Assembly: GCA_030429495.1 (NCBI GenBank)
Contig: JAUIFH010000005.1
Coordinates: 248,001 to 312,000, forward strand
DNA length: 64,000 bases
Source of the DNA: Alphaproteobacteria bacterium
Lineage (GTDB): Bacteria; Pseudomonadota; Alphaproteobacteria; Rhodobacterales; Rhodobacteraceae
Reading direction: 5' to 3'
Shown: piece by piece, positions 55,299-62,734 of the stretch
Layout of the letters: each line of letters starts with the position of its first letter
How positions within the stretch are numbered: position 1 is the stretch's first letter
Made by a program: the position numbers and the translations under genes
The notes under the pieces: generated by a model
Databases searched by the model: none
Told to the model about the DNA's origin: nothing
The model's input: only the letters and a program-made list of their open reading frames with translations

Positions 55299-56279
55299 AT
55301 GCACAAGACCCTGGCCGCCGTTGCCGCCTACGACATTCTCGCGGATGGCACGGCCCGACCGCTGGAGGACGCATGGCCCGCCCCCGGCCCGGCGGATGGG
55401 GCGGCATGGCGCTGGCTCCATTGCGACCGCTCCACACCAGCGTTCGCAGCCTGGAGCAAGGAGCATCTGCCGCGCCCGGTCCGCGCGGGCCTTCTGCAGG
55501 CCGAAACGCGGCCGCATTGCGAGGTCATCGGGGACGGGCATCTGGTCACGCTGCGGGGAATGAACCTCAACCCCGGTGAGGAGGCCGAGGACATGGTGGC
55601 GATCCGGCTCTGGATCGGACAGGGCCTTGTGGTCTCGACCCGGCTCCGGCGGGTTTTCGCGATGGACGAGATCAGGGCGGACATGGATGCGGGCCAGTCC
55701 CCCCTGACCCCCGGCGCATTCGTCGCGCGCCTTGCCGACGAACTGACGCGGCGGATCGAGACGGCCTCGGCCGAGCGCGAGGAAGCCACCGACGAGATTG
55801 AGGAAGAACTGCTGGACGACCGGCCGGACATCCTTGGCCCGAGCGAGATCAAGGTGTCCCGCCTCGCACGCTCGGTCATCAAGATCCGGCGCTACATCGC
55901 GCCGCAGCGCGAGGCGCTGAGCCAGCTTGCCGCGACGAAATCCGAGCTGATCGGAGCGTCGGAACTTTACGAACTGCGCAGCATCGCCAACCGCACGACG
56001 CGCGCGATCGAGGAACTCGATACCGTGCGCGACCGCCTCGCCTCACTGCGCGCCCATATCGACAGCCTTCACGCCGCCCAGCTTGGCCGCAACGGCTTCG
56101 TTCTGTCGGTCGCGGCGACAATCTTCCTGCCGCTCGGCTTCCTGACCGGGCTTCTCGGCATGAATGTCGGCGGGATGCCGGGTACCGACTGGCCCTGGGC
56201 CTTCGTGGCCGTCACGGCGGGAATGGCCGCGCTTGGCCTTGGCCTCTGGCTTCTCTTTCGCTGGCTCAAGTGGTTCTGA
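55299..56279 (+). CDS. CorA/ZntB-type divalent cation transporter
   Basis: A 326-residue protein with a large N-terminal cytoplasmic funnel (1-265), a long helix, and two C-terminal membrane segments. The first ends in the pore signature GMN (FLTGLLGMNVGGMPGTDWP). The sequence lies on the ZntB side of the CorA superfamily, so zinc transport is more likely than magnesium, by family only. Start ATG 55299; a longer upstream frame is rejected. Confidence 0.9.
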   Translation: MHKTLAAVAAYDILADGTARPLEDAWPAPGPADGAAWRWLHCDRSTPAFAAWSKEHLPRPVRAGLLQAETRPHCEVIGDGHLVTLRGMNLNPGEEAEDMVAIRLWIGQGLVVSTRLRRVFAMDEIRADMDAGQSPLTPGAFVARLADELTRRIETASAEREEATDEIEEELLDDRPDILGPSEIKVSRLARSVIKIRRYIAPQREALSQLAATKSELIGASELYELRSIANRTTRAIEELDTVRDRLASLRAHIDSLHAAQLGRNGFVLSVAATIFLPLGFLTGLLGMNVGGMPGTDWPWAFVAVTAGMAALGLGLWLLFRWLKWF

Positions 56280-56338
56280 GCGCAGCCACCCGCTTGCCCC
56301 TTGCGCCGTGCCCGCGCCCGCGCTAAGCAAATCCTCGC

Positions 56339-56412
56339 GCGGGTGTAGCTCAATGGTAGAGCAGAAGCTTCCCAAGCTTACGACGAGGGTTCGATTCCCT
56401 TCACCCGCTCCA
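56339..56412 (+). tRNA. tRNA-Gly (anticodon CCC)
   Basis: A 74-base cloverleaf with encoded CCA. Acceptor stem GCGGGTG/CACCCGC, D arm GCTCAATGGTAGAGC, anticodon loop TTCCCAA (anticodon CCC) and T arm GAGGGTTCGATTCCCTT. The outer pair of the anticodon stem is a G-A mismatch. Confidence 0.97.
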
Positions 56413-56462
56413 ATCCCTGGGACTACGGTTTTGACCAACCACTGGAAAAGGGAGAACATCCG

Positions 56463-56702
56463 ATGAAGAAGACACTGTTCGCGACCGCGCTGACATTCGC
56501 ACTGGCAAGCCCGGCCTTCGCGCATCAATGCCCGTCGCTGATGGCCGAGATCGACGCCGCAATGGCGACGACCACCGCCGACGAGGCTGTCAAAGCCCAG
56601 GTGACGGCGCTTTACACCTCAGGCAAGGCAAAGCACGAAGCCGGCGATCACGACGGATCCGTCGCCGATCTGGATGCGGCGAAGGCTCTGCTGGGAATCT
56701 GA
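56463..56702 (+). CDS. Small exported protein of unknown function
   Basis: A 79-residue protein with a clear signal peptide (MKKTLFATALTFALASPAFA). The mature part, starting HQCPSLMAEIDAAM, looks helical and contains YTSGKAKHEAGDHDGSVADL. A single cysteine remains. GGGAGAACATCCG precedes the ATG. It lies between tRNA-Gly and a RidA gene and may be monocistronic. No family was recognised beyond similarity to small periplasmic proteins of Rhodobacteraceae. Confidence 0.78.
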   Translation: MKKTLFATALTFALASPAFAHQCPSLMAEIDAAMATTTADEAVKAQVTALYTSGKAKHEAGDHDGSVADLDAAKALLGI

Positions 56703-56783
56703 CACCAGCGCGCCTTCTGGCGTTTCCTTCCGCAGGTCCAGCGGATAGGAGGGGGTGCCTCTTCCCTAAGCAAGGACACGGAT

Positions 56784-57140
56784 ATGAGCACCCCCATCAA
56801 GCGGCTTGAAACCGGAACCCGGATGTCGAACGTCGTGATCCATAACGGCGTCGTGCATCTTGCCGGTGTCGTCGGCGAACCGGGCGGCGACGCCGCGCAG
56901 CAGACCCGCGACTGCCTGAAGGAAATCGACCGGCTGCTGGCGCTCGCCGGTTCTGACAAGACGCGGATCCTGCGCGCGCAGATCTGGCTGGCCGACATCA
57001 ACGCCGATTTCGCCGCGATGAACGCGGTCTGGGACGCCTGGGTTCCCGCCGGTCACGCCCCCGCCCGCGCCACCGGCGAGGCGAAGCTTGCCGCGCCGGA
57101 ATATGTGGTGGAGATCATCATCACCGCTGCGCAGGCCTGA
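56784..57140 (+). CDS. RidA-family protein (enamine/imine deaminase-like)
   Basis: This 118-residue YjgF/YER057c/UK114 protein starts MSTPIKRLETGTRMSNVV and has GEPGGDAAQQTRDCLKEI, ILRAQIWLADI, and the terminal PARATGEAKLAAPEYVVEI. The arginine in PARAT is the usual carboxylate-binding residue of active RidA deaminases. AAGGA precedes the ATG. It converges with a ureohydrolase gene 9 bases away. Confidence 0.92.
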   Translation: MSTPIKRLETGTRMSNVVIHNGVVHLAGVVGEPGGDAAQQTRDCLKEIDRLLALAGSDKTRILRAQIWLADINADFAAMNAVWDAWVPAGHAPARATGEAKLAAPEYVVEIIITAAQA

Positions 57141-57149
57141 TCCCGCGGA

Positions 57150-58106
57150 TCAGAGCGCCGCGGCCATGACGCAGAGCATCTCGAACATCAGCGAGGCGCC
57201 GAGCCAGGCCGTGCCGCCCGACGGATCGAAAGGCGGCGAGACCTCCACAAGGTCCGCCGCCACGATGTTGAGACCGGCGCATTCGCGCACCACCTGCATC
57301 GCCTGATAGGCATTCGGTCCGCCCCATTCCGGCGTTCCGGTTCCCGGCGCGACCGAGGGGTCGATGAAGTCGATATCGTAGGACATGTAGGCCGGCTTGT
57401 CGCCGACGATGGAGCGCGCCTCGGCCATCACGTCCCTGACCCCGCGGTCAAAGAATTCCTCGATCGTGACGATGCGGATGCCGTGTTCCTCGGCGAAGTC
57501 GCGGTCGATGCTGTCATACATCGTGCCCCGGATGCCGATCTGGATCATCCGCTTGGGGTCGAGCAGGCCCTCATCCACCGCCGCGCGGAAGGGGTTGCCA
57601 TGGGTCAGCGTCTTGCCACCGAAATAGGCCGGGAAGAGGTCCGTATGGCTGTCGAAATGCACGAGGCCGAGGGGCGCGTCCTTCGCGATGCCGCGCAGGA
57701 CGGGCAATGTGCAGAGATGATCGCCCCCGGCGATCAGCGGACGGACACCGCGCGCCTTCAGCGCGGCGAACGCGCGCTCGAACCGGGCCAGCGTGTCGGG
57801 GTTGTCGACCGGATTCGGCCCGACATCGCCCAGATCGGCACAGTTTGCCACCTCGAACGGGCGCAGGCCGGTCACCGCGTGCTGCGCGCGGATCATCGTC
57901 GAGGCGTCGCGCAGCTGGCGCGGTCCGTGGCGCGGGCCGGGCCGGTTCGACACGCCACCATCCCAGGGCAGACCGATCAGGCCGATCTGAACGTCGCCCG
58001 CCCGCGGGTGATCCTCGGGCACATGCGGCAGGCGCATGAAAGTCGGGATGCCCGCGAAACGCGGAAGCTCCATCCCCGAGATCGGTTGAAAGAATGCATC
58101 TGCCAT
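57150..58106 (-). CDS. Agmatinase/guanidino-compound ureohydrolase (second)
   Basis: This 318-residue manganese ureohydrolase has AGGDHLCTLP, HFDSHTDLF and YDIDFIDPSVAPGTGTPEWGG. It differs from the 46841-47806 protein at most positions outside the metal motifs, so the two are old paralogues. The N-terminus PISGMELPRFAGIPTFMRLP resembles the guanidinobutyrase/guanidinopropionase group, so agmatine may not be its substrate. Start ATG 58106. Confidence 0.87.
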   Translation of the reverse strand: MADAFFQPISGMELPRFAGIPTFMRLPHVPEDHPRAGDVQIGLIGLPWDGGVSNRPGPRHGPRQLRDASTMIRAQHAVTGLRPFEVANCADLGDVGPNPVDNPDTLARFERAFAALKARGVRPLIAGGDHLCTLPVLRGIAKDAPLGLVHFDSHTDLFPAYFGGKTLTHGNPFRAAVDEGLLDPKRMIQIGIRGTMYDSIDRDFAEEHGIRIVTIEEFFDRGVRDVMAEARSIVGDKPAYMSYDIDFIDPSVAPGTGTPEWGGPNAYQAMQVVRECAGLNIVAADLVEVSPPFDPSGGTAWLGASLMFEMLCVMAAAL

Positions 58107-58190
58107 GTCGCCCCCCAATGTGATCCGGCGAGATTAGCCACCGGGCGGCAAAGGTAAAGGCGTGTCGGGCACTACACCGCACCCAGGACG

Positions 58191-58790
58191 TCACGCCTCG
58201 AGTTCGGCATCCCAATAGAGGAAGTCCACCCAGCTGTCGTGCAGGTGGTTCGGCGGAAAGCGCCGGCCGGCGCGCTGCATGGCCTCGGCATCGGGCTGGT
58301 AGGGCGGGCGGCGCAGCGCCATGCCCGACTGCCGCAGCGATTTGTTGGCCTTTTTCAGGTTGCAGGGCGCACAGGCGGCGACGACGTTGTCCCAGCTGGT
58401 CACGCCGCCGCGCGAACGCGGGATGACGTGGTCGAAGGTGAGGTCACCCTTCGATCCGCAGTACTGACAACAGAATTCGTCCCGCAGAAAAAGATTGAAG
58501 CGCGTGAAGGCCACGCGCTTCTGGGGTTTGACGTAGTCCTTCAGCACCACGACCGACGGTATTCGGATCGCGGCGCGCTGGGACCGCACCACCTCCTCGT
58601 ATTCGGCGAGGATCAGCACCCGGTCGAGAAACACCGCCTTGATCGATTCCTGCCACGGCCAGAGCGAGAGGGGGTAGTAGGAAAGCGGCCGGAAATCCGC
58701 GTTGAGGACCAGCGCCGGGCAATGCCTCAGCGCCGACGGTTCGCGCACGAAGCTGGTCCTGAATTCAGCGTCAGTCGATCTGTCGAGCAT
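58191..58790 (-). CDS. HNH endonuclease-domain protein
   Basis: A 199-residue protein with a zinc-bound HNH nuclease domain in its C-terminal half: CQYCGSKGDLTFDHVIPRSRGG and WDNVVAACAPCNLKKANK, giving two CxxC pairs and the His-Asn-His residues. The N-terminal half (LVLNADFRPLSYYPLSLWPW) is typical of a widespread housekeeping HNH family of unknown role. ATG 58790 follows AAGGAAG; an extended frame is rejected. Confidence 0.9.
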   Translation of the reverse strand: MLDRSTDAEFRTSFVREPSALRHCPALVLNADFRPLSYYPLSLWPWQESIKAVFLDRVLILAEYEEVVRSQRAAIRIPSVVVLKDYVKPQKRVAFTRFNLFLRDEFCCQYCGSKGDLTFDHVIPRSRGGVTSWDNVVAACAPCNLKKANKSLRQSGMALRRPPYQPDAEAMQRAGRRFPPNHLHDSWVDFLYWDAELEA

Positions 58791-58861
58791 ACTCTGCTTC
58801 CTTGCCGTCCTGCACCGGGCCGGGGTCCGGCCACTGCGCGGGGCGGGAGCACCGCCCCAGC

Positions 58862-58870
58862 TTATCCACA
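58862..58870. promoter_or_regulatory. Exact DnaA-box consensus TTATCCACA
   Basis: A perfect 9-base match lies in the 166-base divergent region between the HNH and VOC genes, beside A/T-rich ACTATATC. It is single and may be fortuitous. Confidence 0.35.
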
Positions 58871-58956
58871 ACTATATCTGGCGTTTTGCTTCTGACAAGC
58901 CCCGCTATCTGCGATACCCTGCTACCGCAGCAACGTGACAGCGAAGTGACATACCG

Positions 58957-59373
58957 ATGCCCGCACCGCCTGTTCTCGGCACCCTTGAATCCGCCCTCTA
59001 TGCCGCCGATCTGGATGCGGCCGAAGCGTTCTATTCCGGCATTCTCGGCCTGCAGGTCATCGCGCGGCAGGCAGGGCGTCATGTCTTCTTTCGTGTCGGC
59101 GCCTCGGTTCTGCTTGTCTTCGATCCCTCGGCCACGGACCATCCGCCGCAGCCCGGCGCGGCCTTGCCAGTTCCCGGCCACGGCGCGCACGGACGCGGCC
59201 ACTACTGCCTTTCGGTCGCCGCCGAGCATCTCGACGGCTGGCGCGCGCATCTGGAGGAGGCCGGCGTGACGGTCGAGGCCGATTTCCGCTGGCCGAACGG
59301 GGCGCGGTCGATCTACGTACGCGACCCTGCCGAAAACTCGGTTGAATTCGCGGAACCCGGCTTGTGGGGCTGA
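58957..59373 (+). CDS. VOC (glyoxalase/bleomycin-resistance) superfamily protein
   Basis: A 138-residue protein of one vicinal-oxygen-chelate module pair: ESALYAADLDAAEAFYSGILGLQV opens the first beta-alpha-beta unit and NGARSIYVRDPAENSVEFAEP closes the second, with conserved His and Glu for metal binding. The substrate is unknown. It is divergent from the HNH gene. Confidence 0.88.
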   Translation: MPAPPVLGTLESALYAADLDAAEAFYSGILGLQVIARQAGRHVFFRVGASVLLVFDPSATDHPPQPGAALPVPGHGAHGRGHYCLSVAAEHLDGWRAHLEEAGVTVEADFRWPNGARSIYVRDPAENSVEFAEPGLWG

Positions 59374-59389
59374 CGCTTTATGGACGAGA

Positions 59390-59500
59390 TCAGTGGCGGC
59401 GGTCGCTCCGAACCGGGATCCGGCGCAGCTCGCGCCGGGACAGGAAGGCGGCCGAAAGGGCGGCGACAAGGCCCAGAACGGTCAGAGCGGCGATTTCCAT
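59390..59500 (-). CDS. 36-residue single-span membrane peptide
   Basis: The open frame starts at ATG 59500 with a perfect AGGAGG five bases before it and stops at 59390. The protein starts MEIAALTVLGLVAALSAAFL (one membrane segment) and continues with a basic tail SRRELRRIPVRSDRRH. It follows the esterase gene at 59554 on the same strand. The positive tail predicts N-out/C-in orientation. No homologue was recognised; the strong ribosome-binding site is the main evidence. Confidence 0.65.
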   Translation of the reverse strand: MEIAALTVLGLVAALSAAFLSRRELRRIPVRSDRRH

Positions 59501-59553
59501 GGCGGCCTCCTGATGAGTGCGACAGACCGAAGGTAACGGTCGCAGCGGCGGAA

Positions 59554-60219
59554 TCAAGCCCCCGGCAGCTTTTCTTTCAGGAACCCCAGAGCCACGGAAA
59601 GCCCATCCGGCGCGATCCCGTGGCCGGTTCCCTTCATCACATGACCGTAGGTCTCGAACCCCGCATCGGTCAGCGCGCTTCCGGCAAGCCCCATATCCTC
59701 GAACGGCACCATCGGGTCCTGATCGCCGTGCAACAGCAGGACCGGCGGCTTCGACACTGCCTCCGCAGCAAGGCGCTCCGGCTCCAGCAGGCGGCCGGAG
59801 AAGCCGACGATGCAGGCGACAGGCTCTGCGCGACGGGGCAGCACATGCAGCGCCATCATCGTGCCCTGCGAGAAGCCCACCACGGCAAGGCGGTCGGGCG
59901 TCAGCCCCTCTTCGGCAAGGCGGGCGTCGATGAAGGCGTTGATATCGGCGGCAGAGCGGACGAGCCCTCCGGCTGCCGCTTCCTGCGTGGATCCGTCGAG
60001 CCAGGGGATCGGGAACCACTGAAAACCGAAGGGATTGTTGGCGCAGGGTTCGGGCGCGTTCGGCGCGGTGAACACCGTGTCGGGCATGTGCGGCGCCAGC
60101 GGATCGGCAAGACCGAGCAGATCGGCACCATCCGCGCCGTAGCCGTGCAGGAAGATCACGAGGGACCGCCCCTGCCCCGATTTTGCGGCCTTGCGGCCGA
60201 ATTGCAGCTCCCGCGTCAC
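59554..60219 (-). CDS. Phospholipase/carboxylesterase, alpha/beta hydrolase
   Basis: A 221-residue serine hydrolase of the acyl-protein-thioesterase/carboxylesterase group. It has LVIFLHGYGADGADLLGLA, nucleophile elbow GFSQGTMMAL, LLHGDQDPMVPF (Asp) and GTGHGIAPD (His). The start is GTG 60219 with GGAGG upstream and a 4-base GTGA overlap with the glycosylase stop. Natural substrates are unknown. Confidence 0.92.
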   Translation of the reverse strand: MTRELQFGRKAAKSGQGRSLVIFLHGYGADGADLLGLADPLAPHMPDTVFTAPNAPEPCANNPFGFQWFPIPWLDGSTQEAAAGGLVRSAADINAFIDARLAEEGLTPDRLAVVGFSQGTMMALHVLPRRAEPVACIVGFSGRLLEPERLAAEAVSKPPVLLLHGDQDPMVPFEDMGLAGSALTDAGFETYGHVMKGTGHGIAPDGLSVALGFLKEKLPGA

Positions 60220-60845
60220 CTTATCCCCTCCCGGCTTTTCATCAGCCGGTAGTAGGCCCAGAGCGCGCGGGCCGCAACCGCCCTCCACGGGCTCCAGTCA
60301 TCCGCCATTTCGCGGAGGGCGCGTTCGGACGGGCGGTCGTCCAGTCCGAATAGCAGCCGCGCCGCTTCTTGCAGCGCAAGATCGCCTGGCGCGAAGACGT
60401 CGGCCCGGCCGAGCGAGATGATCGCATAGACCTCTGCGGTCCAACGGCCGATGCCCGGCAGGGCGGTCAGCGAGGCGACGACCGCATCGTCCGGCATGTC
60501 CCGCAACCCGTCATAGTCGAGGCCGGCGCGGGAAAGCGCATGGGCATAGCGGATCTTCTGGCGGCTGAGTCCGCAGGCGCGCAGTTCATCCTCCGTCGCG
60601 GCGGCAACGGCCGCCTCCGTCGTCAGCCCCGACGCCTCCATCCGCGCCCAGAGCGCATCGGCCGAGGCGGTGGAGACCTGCTGCCCGAGGATCGCGTCGA
60701 GAAGCGCGCCGAAACCGTCGGGCCGCCGGCGAAGTGGCAGAGGCCCGGTTTCTTCCAGCAAAGCGGCGAAATGCGGGTACCGTGCGGCAAGCCACGCGGC
60801 GCCTTCGGCCACGCAGTCATCGGTCGCGATGATGCGTCCCACCAT
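60216..60845 (-). CDS. DNA-3-methyladenine glycosylase II (AlkA-like)
   Basis: This 209-residue base-excision enzyme of the HhH-GPD superfamily has LDAILGQQVSTASADALWAR, the hairpin LPGIGRWTAEVYAI and the catalytic Asp in DVFAPGDLALQ. It lacks the Fe-S Cys cluster of the Nth branch and the N-terminal regulatory part of enteric AlkA. It removes alkylated purines. It is translationally coupled to the esterase gene and starts 3 bases after the MocR stop. Confidence 0.93.
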   Translation of the reverse strand: MVGRIIATDDCVAEGAAWLAARYPHFAALLEETGPLPLRRRPDGFGALLDAILGQQVSTASADALWARMEASGLTTEAAVAAATEDELRACGLSRQKIRYAHALSRAGLDYDGLRDMPDDAVVASLTALPGIGRWTAEVYAIISLGRADVFAPGDLALQEAARLLFGLDDRPSERALREMADDWSPWRAVAARALWAYYRLMKSREGIR

Positions 60846-60848
60846 CGC

Positions 60849-62270
60849 TCAGACCGGCAGATCGCCGGGAGGATTGCGCAAGAGCCGCGCCATCGTCTCG
60901 AACGCCGTGGCGAATTCGCTTTCGGGTAACGCGCCGTTCAGCGCGATCCGCACTGCGTTCGGCGTATGGCTTTCGATCAGAGCGAATTCGTCGGCGGAGC
61001 GGACCAGAACACCATGGGTTTCCAGTTCGCGCGCATAGGTCGACGCGCGCCAGCCCTGCGGCAGGCGGAGCCAGATGAAGGCCAGTCCCTTCTGCCAGGA
61101 CAAGTCGTGGCACCCAAGGATGTTCAGCGCCATTTCCAGCCGCCGCGCATAGACCTTCTGCACCCCTTCGCGCAGCCTGACCGCCTCACCCGACGCAAGA
61201 AGGGACTGAACGATGTCGGTGACCGGGCGGGCAAGACCGAAATAGGAATGCTGGGCCGCAAGGCGGCCCGCCTCGCCCAGCCCGGTCGGGCAGACGATCG
61301 CACCAAAGCGAAGTCCTGCCACCAGCGACTTCGAGATGCTGGTGATGTGCCACGTCCGCTCCGGCGCGAGCGCGCGCAGTGCGGGCTCGGTCGCGGTCTG
61401 AACCGAATAGCAATCGTCCTCGATGATCTGGAGGTCGTGGCTGCGCGCGACCGAAATGATCTGCGCCCGACGCTCGGCCGGCATCCGGACCGTCGTCGGG
61501 TTCTGCGCATCAGTCGTGACACAGACGACCCGCGCGCCGGTCCGGCGGCAGGCCGCATCAAGCGCATCCGCCCGCATCCCCTGCGCGTCAATCTCAACAG
61601 GAACGATCTCTGCCCGGTTGAGCCGCGCGGCGTGGCGAAATCCGGGATAAGCCAGCTCCTCGCAGATGATCTGCGGCCGCGCGCCCTTCAGGCAGCATTG
61701 CAGCGCAAGGTTGATCCCGTTCTGGCCGCCTTGTGTCAATACAATATCATCGGCCGAAATCGAGCCCAGCACACGATCGGCGAGCCAGTCGGCAAAGAGC
61801 GCCCGCAGTGGACCGTCGCGGCGCAGACCGGGATATCCGAGATAGCCGCCACAACCTTCCGCGGAAAGCCGCGCAAGGGTTGCCGCGATTGCCGTCCCCT
61901 GCCCGACATCGGGCAATTGCGGCGTCCGCAGGTCCAGCAATCCGCCGCCGGACGTCGTGACCGGAGCCCCGAATGCCTTCGGCTCCGCCATAAGCGGTTG
62001 AGAAGGCCCAAATCTCGGCCGTGTCTCGGCAACATAGGTGCCACGCCCGACTGCGGCCTCGAGCAGCCCCTCCTGCGTACCGATCTGATAGGCCCGCGCA
62101 ACGGTCCCCGGCGTGATTCCGAGGCGCCAGGCGAGGTCGCGCACTGGCGGAAGCCGTTCGCCACGCCCCAGCCCGCCGCCCCGGATCGCCTCACGCAGCG
62201 AATGGGCGAGCGCGAGATATTTCGGCCCATCGAAATCGGAAAGGTCGGGCAGCCATTTTGTATCTGGCAC
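60849..62270 (-). CDS. MocR-type transcriptional regulator (GntR helix-turn-helix plus aminotransferase domain)
   Basis: This 473-residue PLP-dependent regulator has an N-terminal GntR winged helix (about 10-80; RGERLPPVRDLAWRLGITPGTVARAY) followed by a fold-type I aminotransferase domain with the PLP lysine in ITSISKSLVAGLRFG. The start is GTG 62270 behind AGAGG. It is divergent from a DUF1127 gene; two identical palindromes lie between them and one overlaps its likely -10 (TACAAT). It probably senses an amine or amino acid as a PLP adduct. The alkA-like and esterase genes follow closely downstream. Confidence 0.92.
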   Translation of the reverse strand: MPDTKWLPDLSDFDGPKYLALAHSLREAIRGGGLGRGERLPPVRDLAWRLGITPGTVARAYQIGTQEGLLEAAVGRGTYVAETRPRFGPSQPLMAEPKAFGAPVTTSGGGLLDLRTPQLPDVGQGTAIAATLARLSAEGCGGYLGYPGLRRDGPLRALFADWLADRVLGSISADDIVLTQGGQNGINLALQCCLKGARPQIICEELAYPGFRHAARLNRAEIVPVEIDAQGMRADALDAACRRTGARVVCVTTDAQNPTTVRMPAERRAQIISVARSHDLQIIEDDCYSVQTATEPALRALAPERTWHITSISKSLVAGLRFGAIVCPTGLGEAGRLAAQHSYFGLARPVTDIVQSLLASGEAVRLREGVQKVYARRLEMALNILGCHDLSWQKGLAFIWLRLPQGWRASTYARELETHGVLVRSADEFALIESHTPNAVRIALNGALPESEFATAFETMARLLRNPPGDLPV

Positions 62271-62299
62271 AATGTACCTCTGGAAGAGTTTGCGCGCTT

Positions 62300-62345
62300 A
62301 TTGTAGCCGTACAAATAACAGAACAACAGACTTGTATCAATACAA
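62300..62345. promoter_or_regulatory. Double operator TTGTA-N4-TACAA in the MocR/DUF1127 divergent region
   Basis: Site 1 is TTGTA-GCCG-TACAA (62301-62314) and site 2 is TTGTA-TCAA-TACAA (62332-62345), with half-sites identical and 31 bases between matching positions. Site 1 overlaps a minus-strand -10 TACAAT (62305-62300). Site 2 touches the AAAGG ribosome-binding site of the DUF1127 gene. The likeliest ligand is the adjacent MocR-type protein, acting on itself and on the DUF1127 gene. Confidence 0.75.
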
Positions 62346-62355
62346 AGGCAAAACC

Positions 62356-62574
62356 ATGAACCGCGCGACCCAGGCCAACCCGCAAACCCTTCTCTCGCTG
62401 GGCATTGCCGGACCGCGCGTAGTGTTCGGTGGATTCGTGCGCCAAATGAAACACTGGTCGGAACGCCGGCGCAGCCGCGCCGCTCTGGCCCGGATCGATG
62501 ACCACCTGCTGCGCGATGTGGGCCTTGATGCCCTTAGTGTCGAGCAGGAGGCCGCCAAGCCATTCTGGAGCTAG
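62356..62574 (+). CDS. DUF1127-domain small protein
   Basis: A 72-residue basic protein with the Arg-rich C-terminal DUF1127 motif SRAALARIDDHLLRDVGLDALS. DUF1127 proteins are known as small regulators in alphaproteobacteria, including RNA-binding CcaF1 of Rhodobacter sphaeroides, so RNA binding is plausible. The ATG at 62356 follows AAAGG. It is directly controlled, by position, through the palindromes upstream and ends in its own terminator. Confidence 0.92.
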   Translation: MNRATQANPQTLLSLGIAGPRVVFGGFVRQMKHWSERRRSRAALARIDDHLLRDVGLDALSVEQEAAKPFWS

Positions 62575-62611
62575 CTCCCGGGTTCCGCATATCCCCAGCG
62601 GAACTCTTCCC

Positions 62612-62641
62612 TCGGCCGGGCTTTCGCCCGGCCCTTTTTTT
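62612..62641 (+). terminator. Intrinsic terminator after the DUF1127 gene
   Basis: GGCCGGGC (62614-62621), loop TTTC, GCCCGGCC (62626-62633), then CTTTTTTT. It is a textbook intrinsic terminator separating the gene from the downstream kinase-headed gene. Confidence 0.93.
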
Positions 62642-62678
62642 GACCTGCGGCCGGTGCCGAAACTGCCCATAAGGGGCC

Positions 62679-62707
62679 TTGCCTGAACCGAAATAAAAAC
62701 GTTTATA
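62679..62707 (+). promoter_or_regulatory. Promoter of the kinase-headed multidomain gene
   Basis: TTGCCT (62679-62684), a 17-base A-rich spacer and TTTATA (62702-62707) fit a sigma-70 promoter; the ATG is 28 bases further. Confidence 0.5.
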
Positions 62708-62734
62708 TCACTTCGCCACCCGGAGGAGGACGCC

